This document shows positions 14,143-20,216 of a stretch of 49,305 nt of DNA, one piece after another; positions within the stretch are counted from its first letter, which is position 1, and each line of letters begins with the position of its first letter. The notes under the pieces are model-generated. The model did no database searches. It was given only the letters and a program-made list of their open reading frames with translations, and was not told where the DNA came from. The position numbers and the translations under genes are program-made. Source of the DNA: a virus. The DNA is taken from the IMG/VR virus record IMGVR_UViG_3300019776_000139, positions 1 to 49,305 of that record. One strand, 5' to 3'.

Positions 14143-14150
14143 TATAAATA
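14143..14150 (+). promoter_or_regulatory. T4-type late promoter TATAAATA
   Basis: An exact TATAAATA octamer lies in the gap 34 bases before the next start codon and is immediately followed by a perfect hairpin. It matches the T4 late promoter recognised through gp55/gp33; a gp33-like gene is in this window. Confidence 0.62.
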
Positions 14151-14174
14151 CTTATGCCCACAATAGGGCATAAG
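14151..14174 (+). promoter_or_regulatory. 5'-leader hairpin abutting the ribosome binding site
   Basis: CTTATGCCC (14151-14159) pairs perfectly with GGGCATAAG (14166-14174) around ACAATA. The 3' arm runs into the AAGGAG site at 14172-14177. The transcript from the late promoter would begin within or just before this hairpin. It could protect the RNA end or gate translation. Confidence 0.6.
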
Positions 14175-14183
14175 GAGAAAGTT

Positions 14184-14396
14184 ATGCAAAACGAATACTT
14201 CGCTTTGAAAATGACTCTGAATGATCTGCTTAATGATTTTGACAAATATACTTCAGAATGGAAAGAAAATCTAAATGAACATTTTTGCCCTAGACTCGGA
14301 TCCTACTGTGTCCGCTCAGATGATGGTCGACAAGCATGTGGTAAAAATGGTTCTGGAGACTGCCCAGTTACTTTCGACCGCACATCGAATAGTTGA
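14184..14396 (+). CDS. Small hypothetical protein overlapping the next gene by 122 bases
   Basis: The start at 14184 has AAGGAG eight bases upstream. The first 34 residues (MTLNDLLNDFDKYTSEWKENLNEHF) are helical and resemble the tail of the gene at 13947. The remaining residues are read in another frame of the following gene and look unselected, so the functional part may be only the N terminus, or the gene may be a remnant. Confidence 0.45.
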   Translation: MQNEYFALKMTLNDLLNDFDKYTSEWKENLNEHFCPRLGSYCVRSDDGRQACGKNGSGDCPVTFDRTSNS

Positions 14397-14811
14397 CGGA
14401 ATCGAGTACACCGACAAGACGAAAACTGGCCGGAACGTCAAGCGTTGGCGTTTGCCTGATGATCGCGAGAAGCATCTATATGCAGCTACGCATATCAATC
14501 ATCCGTCCGCTGTATGGGCCCGAGCGTCCAACAACAACTACAACTGGTTGTTTTGCCATTTCGTCGCATTGCTTCACGAATACACTTATCGTTATGGTAA
14601 GATCCATAAGTGTGAAGATATGGTAGTTGCTCTTATGCATCCACCGTTTGCTATTCCTGTTAGCTATCTGACGCCTGTAACGCCTGCAATGCCTGATGAA
14701 TATAAAGTGCCGCACGATAGTGTCGCGTCTTATCGCAACTACTACCGCGTAGCTAAGGCTCGAATGCACAAGTGGACAAAGCGTAACCCTCCGGAGTGGA
14801 TCAATGCCTAA
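14275..14811 (+). CDS. Conserved phage protein, often annotated as pyrimidine-dimer glycosylase-like (178 aa)
   Basis: The protein has conserved landmarks MNIFALDSDP, DKHVVKMVLETAQLLSTAH, HPSAVWARASNNNYNWL, EYTYRYGKIHKC and SYRNYYR...MHKW. I recognise this as a family common in T4-like phages, for which databases often give a pyrimidine dimer glycosylase label. I see no direct proof of DNA repair activity. It ends by overlapping the GGQ-domain gene. Confidence 0.7.
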   Translation: MNIFALDSDPTVSAQMMVDKHVVKMVLETAQLLSTAHRIVDGIEYTDKTKTGRNVKRWRLPDDREKHLYAATHINHPSAVWARASNNNYNWLFCHFVALLHEYTYRYGKIHKCEDMVVALMHPPFAIPVSYLTPVTPAMPDEYKVPHDSVASYRNYYRVAKARMHKWTKRNPPEWINA

Positions 14812-15028
14812 CTGGAAAGATGACTGTAAGATTACTGTTATCAACCCAAACAAGGGCGGTCAGCAAGTTGGCTTGACCACCAGTATCATTCGAGTGGTTC
14901 ATGAACCGACTGGCATTACTGCTGAATGTGGTGAAGCAAGGTCACAGTTCAAGAATCGTGATGTGGCTATGATGATGATCCAATTTGCGCTGATTGAACT
15001 TGGCTTTAACTCGGAGTATGTGAAGTGA
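14804..15028 (+). CDS. Stand-alone GGQ domain (class I release factor-like peptidyl-tRNA hydrolase)
   Basis: The 74-residue protein matches the catalytic domain 3 of bacterial release factors. It has KGGQQVG (GGQ at residues 18-20), TTSIIRVVHEPTGIT, and EARSQFKNRDVAMMMI. GGQ inserts into the ribosome and triggers hydrolysis of peptidyl-tRNA. There is no stop-codon-recognition domain and no long basic C-terminal tail like that of ArfB/YaeJ, so it is a minimal version. Four kb downstream lies a phage tmRNA, so two ribosome-rescue functions coexist. Family membership is firm; whether it rescues stalled ribosomes or hijacks termination is inference. Confidence 0.85.
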   Translation: MPNWKDDCKITVINPNKGGQQVGLTTSIIRVVHEPTGITAECGEARSQFKNRDVAMMMIQFALIELGFNSEYVK

Positions 15029-15381
15029 CCAACGGCATTACTGCTATGTGGGATGATGCTAAACATTATGAAGAGTTGGCAGAATACTACAACGTTCCGG
15101 TTCAATGTAATGGAATGTGGCCATATTACATAGACACCAAACACTATGAGGAACTGAAAGCGCGATATATTGGAGAAGAGAGAGTGAAGACTCCAGACTA
15201 CAAAAAGATTGGTGAAGATATCCACGAAAGATTCGGTGAGTCTTTCCATAAACTTCATGTATCTGAGTTGAAGGATCAACTTGCTGTTAAGGATCATATC
15301 ATCACAGCATTGAACCATACGATTGCCGAGCAAGACGAAGAGATTGAACGACTGCGCGCGGCGTTAGGAGACAAGAGATGA
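15025..15381 (+). CDS. Coiled-coil hypothetical protein (118 aa)
   Basis: It starts at GTG overlapping the GGQ gene stop. The C-terminal third (LKDQLAVKDHIITALNHTIAEQDEEIERLRAAL) is a clear leucine-heptad coiled coil; the N terminus contains repeated KHYEEL motifs. It is possibly an oligomerising partner, function unknown. Confidence 0.65.
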   Translation: MTNGITAMWDDAKHYEELAEYYNVPVQCNGMWPYYIDTKHYEELKARYIGEERVKTPDYKKIGEDIHERFGESFHKLHVSELKDQLAVKDHIITALNHTIAEQDEEIERLRAALGDKR

Positions 15382-15467
15382 GCATTTCTTCAATAGAGGT
15401 TTTGGCTCTTGCTCTATTTGGTATGTTTGCGTTCTACCTATTTTTCTTGGCTGTAAGAGAAGGTTGA
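15378..15467 (+). CDS. Single-TM micro-protein (29 aa)
   Basis: ATG overlaps the previous stop (ATGA). The frame encodes one membrane span (VLALALFGMFAFYLFFLAV) and a short charged end (REG). Small size limits certainty. Confidence 0.5.
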   Translation: MSISSIEVLALALFGMFAFYLFFLAVREG

Positions 15468-15502
15468 AACATTTGTGAATTAAGGAGATACTAAATAAAA
15501 AT

Positions 15503-15757
15503 ATGATTTACAGTTTTGAAGACCAAGAGACAGGCGAAGAGTTTGAACTTCAAATGTCCTATGAAGAACTAAAACAATTCCTTGCGGACAATCCCAAGGT
15601 CAATCAAACATTTCGTATGAATTTAGGTGATCCTATTCGTCTGAATATCACGAAGCCGCCTTCAGATTTCTCAAAGTATGTATTGGGTCGTGTTAAAGAA
15701 GCACACCCACTTGGTAAGTCAATTGAAAGGCGCCATACAATCACAAAAGAAGTATGA
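15503..15757 (+). CDS. Conserved T4-superfamily small protein (84 aa)
   Basis: The N terminus (MIYSFEDQETGEEFELQMSY) resembles the FmdB-type zinc-ribbon start but lacks the cysteines. The C-terminal half (DPIRLNITKPPSDFSKYVLGRVKEAHP) is conserved in T4-like phages. Function is unknown. Confidence 0.7.
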   Translation: MIYSFEDQETGEEFELQMSYEELKQFLADNPKVNQTFRMNLGDPIRLNITKPPSDFSKYVLGRVKEAHPLGKSIERRHTITKEV

Positions 15758-15787
15758 AAAGAAACAAAAAGATTTTACGAGTATCAG

Positions 15788-15830
15788 AAGAGAGCGGTCA
15801 TGCAAGTGATTCGCTCTCTTTTGCTTTTAA
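15788..15830 (+). terminator. Rho-independent-type terminator upstream of phoH
   Basis: AAGAGAGCG (15788-15796) pairs with CGCTCTCTT (15812-15820), with further pairing towards the loop and a T-rich TTTGCTTTT tail. It shows that the frame open from 15754 is not the true start of the PhoH gene. Confidence 0.72.
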
Positions 15831-15840
15831 AGGAGTACCC

Positions 15841-16557
15841 ATGTCTAAAAAGCCAAAGAACAGAAACGCTAATAAAGAACAAGAAGCACAAAAGAAGGCA
15901 GCACATTTCGAACTAAGACATATCAAACCACTCACACCAAATCAAGAGAAAGTCTTTCAATCGTATAATCAAGGTTATCATCTTATGCTTCATGGTTTTG
16001 CTGGAACAGGCAAAACATTCTGCGCTCTCTACTTGGCATTAAACGAACTCTTGACAAAAGAGACAGTTTATAATAAAATAGTAATAATCAGGTCCGTAGT
16101 TCCTTCCAGAGATATGGGATTCTTACCTGGTTCAATGAAAGAAAAGATTCAAGTCTATGAAGAACCGTACCGCGAAATCTGCGACAGTCTGTTTGGTCGT
16201 GGTGATGGTTATGACATATTGAAGATGAAGGGCATTGTACAATTCACAACCACATCATACCTTCGTGGTCTGACATTCAACAATGCGATTGTAATATTGG
16301 ATGAAAGTCAGAACTTGTCATTTCAGGAATGTGATACGGTGATGACACGCATGGGCGATGAAAGCAGACTGATTGTCTGTGGCGATTTCAGACAGACAGA
16401 CTTGAACAAGCCGCACGAAAAGGAAGGTGTTACTCAGTTGATGCGTATCACTAACCGAATAAATACATTTCAACACGTAGAATTTACCAAAGAGGATATC
16501 GTTCGCTCTGGTCTGGTAAAGTCATACATAATTCAGAAACACGAATTAGGACTATAA
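15841..16557 (+). CDS. phoH: PhoH-like ATPase
   Basis: The 238-residue P-loop protein has Walker A GFAGTGKTF, IVIIRSVVPSRDMGFLPG, Walker B VILDESQN and a GDFRQTD sensor, the signature of PhoH proteins. They are predicted RNA-handling ATPases, often adjacent to RNA nucleases, and are common in T4-like phages of marine and soil bacteria. The start at 15841 has an AAAGGAG site; the upstream terminator excludes the longer form. An N-terminal Lys/Asn/Glu-rich stretch precedes the ATPase core. Confidence 0.92.
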   Translation: MSKKPKNRNANKEQEAQKKAAHFELRHIKPLTPNQEKVFQSYNQGYHLMLHGFAGTGKTFCALYLALNELLTKETVYNKIVIIRSVVPSRDMGFLPGSMKEKIQVYEEPYREICDSLFGRGDGYDILKMKGIVQFTTTSYLRGLTFNNAIVILDESQNLSFQECDTVMTRMGDESRLIVCGDFRQTDLNKPHEKEGVTQLMRITNRINTFQHVEFTKEDIVRSGLVKSYIIQKHELGL

Positions 16558-16559
16558 AG

Positions 16560-16991
16560 ATGCCAAGAATAGTATTAGTAACAGGTGGGTTTGATCCCGT
16601 TCATTCGGGTCACATTGAATATATCAACGCGGCCGCGAAGCTTGGCGATGTACTATTCGTTGGACTAAACAGCGATGATTGGCTTACTCGAAAGAAGGGT
16701 AAGCCTTTCATGCCATGGACAGAACGATTTGTAATCTTATCAAACTTAAGGAGTGTCTACGATGTATTTGCTTTCGATGATTCTGATAACACTGCTATTG
16801 ACGCTATTCGCCGCATTCGTGAAGAGAACCCAGACCACACGATTATCTTTGCGAACGGCGGAGATAGAACGAAAGAGAACATCCCAGAGATGGAATGCGG
16901 ACTAGAAGATGTTGAGTTTGTATTCGGTGTGGGAGGAGAAAACAAGAAGAATAGTTCCAGTTGGATATTGAAGAAGTGGAATGAAGCGTGA
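16560..16991 (+). CDS. Cytidylyltransferase-like nucleotidyltransferase
   Basis: The 143-residue protein has GGFDPVHSGHIEYI (HxGH) at the N terminus, FVGLNSDDWLTRKKG and MPWTERFVILSNL. This is the layout of RfaE2/TagD/FAD-synthetase-type nucleotidyltransferases that activate a phospho-sugar or alcohol with a nucleotide. The substrate cannot be told; surface sugar modification or cofactor salvage are options. Confidence 0.85.
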   Translation: MPRIVLVTGGFDPVHSGHIEYINAAAKLGDVLFVGLNSDDWLTRKKGKPFMPWTERFVILSNLRSVYDVFAFDDSDNTAIDAIRRIREENPDHTIIFANGGDRTKENIPEMECGLEDVEFVFGVGGENKKNSSSWILKKWNEA

Positions 16992-17659
16992 AGAAGTTTA
17001 ATTTCGTACAGGGCTTACCTGAACTCAAACAGCTAGAAACTGACGAAAGCACCGGCGAAAGATTCTACATTTCTCCAAACGGAAAGAAGCTGCCTTCTGT
17101 CACAACTGTTCTCGGACACTTCAAGAAGAAGGCTATGATTGAATGGCGTAATCGTGTTGGTCACGAAGAGGCCGACAAGATATCAACTCGCGCTTCCATT
17201 CGCGGTACAAAATTCCATAACATGATGGAAAGTTATCTTCGTGGAGAGGATCACTTTCTGGATGGTGTAATGCCTGACATGAAACAATCTTTTCGTGACA
17301 TGCAAGAAACACTTGACTTGATCGACAATATACACTATATTGAGAGTCCTCTATACAGTGAGAAGCTTGGCGTTGCTGGAAGAACGGATGTTATCGCTGA
17401 ATTTGGAAATGTTTTATCAATCATTGACTTTAAAACTTCCACGCGACAAAAGAAAGAACAGTGGATTGAAAACTACTTCGAACAAGGCACAGCATATGCT
17501 CTAATGTATGAAGAGCTTGTCGGAAGACCAGTTGATCAGATTGTCATTCTTATAGCTACGGATGATAGTGAAACGCCTCAAGTTTTTATTAGAGACAAGA
17601 ATTATTATGTACAGAACTTGTTGGAAAAAATTCATCTCTACAAACAGGAAAATATTTAA
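16988..17659 (+). CDS. PD-(D/E)XK nuclease (Cas4/RecB-like exonuclease)
   Basis: It starts at GTG overlapping the previous stop. The 223-residue protein shows SVTTVLGHF, RGTKFHNMMESYL (His metal ligand), GVAGRTDVIAEF and SIIDFKTSTRQKK (the D...DxK core), then YFEQGTAYALMY (QxxxY). This order defines RecB/Cas4/MGME1-like nucleases, which cut ssDNA ends in replication or recombination. Four Cys for an Fe-S cluster are not visible, so it is not a canonical Cas4. Confidence 0.87.
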   Translation: MKKFNFVQGLPELKQLETDESTGERFYISPNGKKLPSVTTVLGHFKKKAMIEWRNRVGHEEADKISTRASIRGTKFHNMMESYLRGEDHFLDGVMPDMKQSFRDMQETLDLIDNIHYIESPLYSEKLGVAGRTDVIAEFGNVLSIIDFKTSTRQKKEQWIENYFEQGTAYALMYEELVGRPVDQIVILIATDDSETPQVFIRDKNYYVQNLLEKIHLYKQENI

Positions 17660-17871
17660 TGTACCTAGAACCTTGGATGATCGGAACAATCTGTATTGCA
17701 TTTGGCATCTGTGCATGGACTAGTCGTAATCATGGTTTCTTAAAGGGAGCCACCGTTACACTTCAAGCACTAGAAGAACAGCGATACATCAAGATTGCAG
17801 AAGACGGAAGCATTAAGCGTTGGACTGCATATGATGATATTCCCAAGAAGGCTACAAGAAAGAGAAAGTGA
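17659..17871 (+). CDS. Membrane-anchored small protein (70 aa)
   Basis: One N-terminal hydrophobic span (MIGTICIAFGICAW) is followed by a soluble basic part ending KKATRKRK. Start and stop overlap both neighbours. Confidence 0.62.
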   Translation: MYLEPWMIGTICIAFGICAWTSRNHGFLKGATVTLQALEEQRYIKIAEDGSIKRWTAYDDIPKKATRKRK

Positions 17872-17996
17872 TGTATTGGTCTTGGTTATGGAATCCTAAA
17901 GATTGGGGTCTTGAAAAAGTGGCACGATTCAACAATGGCAATCCCTACACAAGTTATAGATTTGGCCCATTGTTTGTTCGTAGATATTGGAAATAA
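17871..17996 (+). CDS. Small aromatic-rich protein (41 aa)
   Basis: ATG overlaps the previous stop and TAA at 17994-17996 falls four bases before the next gene. It is very rich in Trp/Tyr/Phe (MYWSWLWNPKDWGL, ending FVRRYWK). No family is recognised. Confidence 0.55.
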   Translation: MYWSWLWNPKDWGLEKVARFNNGNPYTSYRFGPLFVRRYWK

Positions 17997-17999
17997 AAT

Positions 18000-18629
18000 A
18001 TGAAACGTTACGTAATTGGTGATATTCATGGCTGTTATGATGAGTTGATGGAACTCTTAGACAAGATCATGGATCATGCAAAGGAGAAGCACCAGCTTAT
18101 CTTTGTTGGTGATTATGTTGATCGCGGCCCAAAATCAAAAGAAGTTGTAGAGCAGATTAGATGGCTTCAGGATAAAGAGGGCGCTATTGCTCTCATGGGC
18201 AATCATGAGGACATGATTATCTCTGGTGAGTTGATGTATGCTGCTGAGACCATCGTCAGCTTCGGTGGTTTTCGCGGTCATTATATACCTGAGTGGGCAA
18301 TGGACTGGATGCGCTCTCTGCCTAAGTATTATGAGGACGATACAATCATTGTTGCTCATGCTGGCGGTGCACCTCATGTGAAGATGGCAGATCAATCTGA
18401 TACTATGTTGCTTTGGTTCAGATATACGCCAACTCAATGTGCTTATCTCGGTAAGCATTTCTATCACGGACATACTCCGTTCAGAGGATCAATTGAGCAG
18501 GCTGGTGATCGCACAAACGTTGATACAGCGTGTGTGTATGGCGGCCATCTAACAGCCGCTATTGTAGGAGATGATGGTAAGCCTGAAGGTTTCATTCAGG
18601 TGCCAGCAAAGAATGGTGTGTATGCTTAA
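18000..18629 (+). CDS. Serine/threonine protein phosphatase-like enzyme (PPP family)
   Basis: The 209-residue protein has GDIHGCYDEL, GDYVDRGPKS, GNHED and later HAGG and YHGHTPF, the order of bacteriophage lambda-type PPP phosphatases (lambda PP is 221 residues). It could dephosphorylate host proteins or RNA ends. It is the third phosphoesterase in the window after 174-614 and 3850-4518. Confidence 0.9.
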   Translation: MKRYVIGDIHGCYDELMELLDKIMDHAKEKHQLIFVGDYVDRGPKSKEVVEQIRWLQDKEGAIALMGNHEDMIISGELMYAAETIVSFGGFRGHYIPEWAMDWMRSLPKYYEDDTIIVAHAGGAPHVKMADQSDTMLLWFRYTPTQCAYLGKHFYHGHTPFRGSIEQAGDRTNVDTACVYGGHLTAAIVGDDGKPEGFIQVPAKNGVYA

Positions 18630-18706
18630 AGCATATATACTATGTTATCGATGAAGAGGATCGAAAAACACTGAGGACTGGGGGGCAGTACCCCACGCCT
18701 CCACCA

Positions 18707-18801
18707 CGAACACACCAAACGGTTCAGGTTCCGCAAGGTGCGTTAATCAACTAAGAACTGTGGTTTGAGACCACTATGTCCTTGCTTGGTGTGTTCTTGA
18801 T
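18707..18801 (+). other. tmRNA intervening segment removed during maturation
   Basis: This segment separates the CCA end of the acceptor piece from G1 of the coding piece. GAACACACCAA (18708-18718) and TTGGTGTGTTC (18786-18796) form a perfect 11-bp helix that would stack on the acceptor stem in the precursor. It probably guides processing at both ends. Confidence 0.85.
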
Positions 18802-18888
18802 GGGGGCGAACTAGGATCGACTGGGTGTAAAATAGTGAATTGGAGATAACCGAGAGGCGACTGTCGTATACAGCGCAAAACAATAGTT

Positions 18889-18936
18889 GCAAACGATAAC
18901 GTTCCTGCATCTAAGGCTTTCGCTCTAGCAGCGTAA
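18889..18936 (+). other. tmRNA tag-peptide reading frame
   Basis: The resume codon GCA at 18889 opens a frame ending at TAA 18934-18936. With the alanine delivered by the charged tmRNA, the tag is AANDNVPASKAFALAA. AANDN at the start and ALAA at the end match alphaproteobacterial tags and the ClpXP/SspB-type degradation signal. The middle (VPASKAF) is unusual and includes a proline. Confidence 0.92.
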
Positions 18937-18994
18937 GACCTGTGGGTATGGTTCCACCTAGAAACAGAACGGGCCACCATTTACTGAGGCTGAG

Positions 18995-19369
18995 ATGAAA
19001 AAGTGTAAAAGATGCCAAGTGACAAAACCACTCTCACAGTTTTACAAGAGTGGCACAAATGCAAAGGGTGAAGCAAAATACAAACCCAGATGCATTCCTT
19101 GCCATCTAAATCTTATCAGTGAGAAACGCCAACACGTTCAATCCCTGATCATTGAAACTCTCGGATCGTATTCTTGTAAGTTATGTGGATATGATAGGTC
19201 TTCAAGAGCCCTTCATTTACATCACATTGACTCATCGACAAAAGACTATCAAATCTCTGATATGTGGTCAATGTCGGACAGTGCAATCAAGAATGAAATT
19301 TCAAAATGTGTTATTCTATGTGCTAACTGTCATGCAGAAGTACATGAAGGTATAACACCTTTGCACTAG
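18995..19369 (+). CDS. HNH endonuclease adjacent to the tmRNA
   Basis: The 124-residue protein has an N-terminal CKRC...CIPC zinc-binding pair and an HNH core: CKLCGYDR, ALHLHHIDSS and CVILCANCHAEVHEG. This is the usual small phage homing-type nuclease with treble-clef zinc sites. Its ATG lies about 15 bases after the presumed 3' end of the tmRNA coding piece, with GAGG upstream. Homing endonucleases often sit next to conserved targets; the tmRNA gene is the likely target. It could also be intron-associated, but no group I core is evident. Confidence 0.9.
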   Translation: MKKCKRCQVTKPLSQFYKSGTNAKGEAKYKPRCIPCHLNLISEKRQHVQSLIIETLGSYSCKLCGYDRSSRALHLHHIDSSTKDYQISDMWSMSDSAIKNEISKCVILCANCHAEVHEGITPLH

Positions 19370-19447
19370 TGCCAGTTTTAGGTGCATCGTATAACGAACT
19401 GGCAAAACGGAACGCCGTGTCTCCGTTGCAACAAACCTAAACACGGC
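19370..19447 (+). ncRNA. Structured non-coding stretch with two hairpins and a kissing pair
   Basis: TGCCAGTT (19370-19377) pairs with AACTGGCA (19397-19404), and GCCGTGT (19414-19420) pairs with ACACGGC (19441-19447). The loop sequence TTAGGT (19378-19383) is complementary to ACCTAA (19435-19440) in the second loop. It starts directly at the HNH stop codon. It could be a leftover pseudoknot region of the tmRNA displaced by HNH insertion, a separate small RNA, or part of a terminator. Confidence 0.5.
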
Positions 19448-19478
19448 ACCAACACACAAAACACAATGGAGATATATT

Positions 19479-19730
19479 ATGGCAAAAACACCATATGAAA
19501 TTCGCTTTGATCTTTTGGCAATGGCCCAATCAATCATCACAGAAAATTTAATGAACGAACGCATTCGTCTTGAAAACGATTGGAGCCTTGAACGTGAAAA
19601 GGCATCTATCGCTCTTTCGCAAAACAAGGATGTTGTTCTTCCACCATATCCCATTGTTCCTCAGATTGATGTGAATAGCGTTATCGCATTGGCTGAAATT
19701 CTAAACAAGTTCGTGTCCAAGAACGACTAA
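19479..19730 (+). CDS. Conserved small phage protein (83 aa)
   Basis: The protein (MAKTPYEIRFDLLAMAQ, ENLMNERIRLENDW, then a PPYPIVPQIDVNSVIALAEILNKFV end) matches a small helical family I know from T4-like phages without a known role. A GGAG site precedes the ATG. Confidence 0.75.
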   Translation: MAKTPYEIRFDLLAMAQSIITENLMNERIRLENDWSLEREKASIALSQNKDVVLPPYPIVPQIDVNSVIALAEILNKFVSKND

Positions 19731-19760
19731 ATAAAACAGACATAAAATAGCGAGGTCTGT

Positions 19761-20216
19761 ATGAAAGTTGTTAAGCCTTTTTATATTTGGTGGATTACTA
19801 ATCTAGCCGTAGCTTCTGGCGTTTTCTGGGCATATCATACTGGAATAATTCAGAAGATTTGGCACGATGATGTGACGATGATCACAACGGCCCTCGCTAT
19901 TCTTTACATCATAACCACATCACTCATTGGTTATGTTGCATATACAAAAGACTATGCTAGCAAGCTTGTAGATGCTTGCTGGTTCCTATCAGAACAAATG
20001 CTAGCTCTTGGCATGTTAGGTACGGTTATCGGCTTCATCTATCTACTTTCTTCTGGCATTACATCTGCATCGGTCACTGACCCAACAAGTCTGTCTGGAC
20101 TTCTAGCTCATATGTCTGTCGGTCTTGGTATTGCTCTTTACACAAATGCTGTTGGTATTCTAGCAAGTCTTATCTCAAAGACTTTGCTATACGTAGTAAC
20201 GTATGATGAGTCATAG
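19761..20216 (+). CDS. ExbB/TolQ/MotA-like proton-channel protein (151 aa)
   Basis: Four hydrophobic spans lie at about residues 8-24, 41-62, 77-96 and 117-144. The third and fourth carry the family signature: LGMLGTVIGFIYLL, then GLGIALYTNAVGILASLI, the paired pore helices of ExbB/TolQ/MotA. The large cytoplasmic loop of bacterial ExbB is largely missing, so it is a minimal channel. The downstream gene is a plausible ExbD/MotB partner, overlapping by 14 bases. A CAGAC/GTCTG hairpin lies in the leader. Confidence 0.75.
   Translation: MKVVKPFYIWWITNLAVASGVFWAYHTGIIQKIWHDDVTMITTALAILYIITTSLIGYVAYTKDYASKLVDACWFLSEQMLALGMLGTVIGFIYLLSSGITSASVTDPTSLSGLLAHMSVGLGIALYTNAVGILASLISKTLLYVVTYDES

Larger units (their letters stand above)
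18661..18980 (+). ncRNA. ssrA: Circularly permuted two-piece tmRNA (alphaproteobacterial type)
   Basis: The acceptor piece comes first and ends in CCA at 18704-18706. Its T-arm is TGGGG (18679-18683), loop GGCAGTA, CCCCA (18691-18695), and its acceptor strand is CGCCTCC (18696-18702). About 95 bases later, GGGGGCG (18802-18808) begins the coding piece and pairs with that strand (one G-U). ACACT (18668-18672) pairs with GGTGT (18824-18828) to form helix 2. The coding piece contains AATAGTTGCAAACGAT at the resume site and a 15-codon tag frame. The outer ends are approximate. tmRNA frees stalled ribosomes and tags their products. Permutation is typical of alphaproteobacteria, which points to the host lineage. 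Confidence 0.95.

Noticed and set aside
15754-15840. N-terminal extension of PhoH
   Set aside because: The extra 29 codons span a terminator hairpin, and the ATG at 15841 has an ideal ribosome site.
16051-16079. Sigma-70 promoter inside phoH, and a similar one at 17313-17341
   Set aside because: Spacer is 17, but the boxes are weaker and lie deep in coding sequence; chance is likely in AT-rich DNA.
16988-17659. Cas4 of a CRISPR system
   Set aside because: No repeats or other cas genes are present and no Fe-S cysteines are visible; a phage RecB-like nuclease is a better fit.
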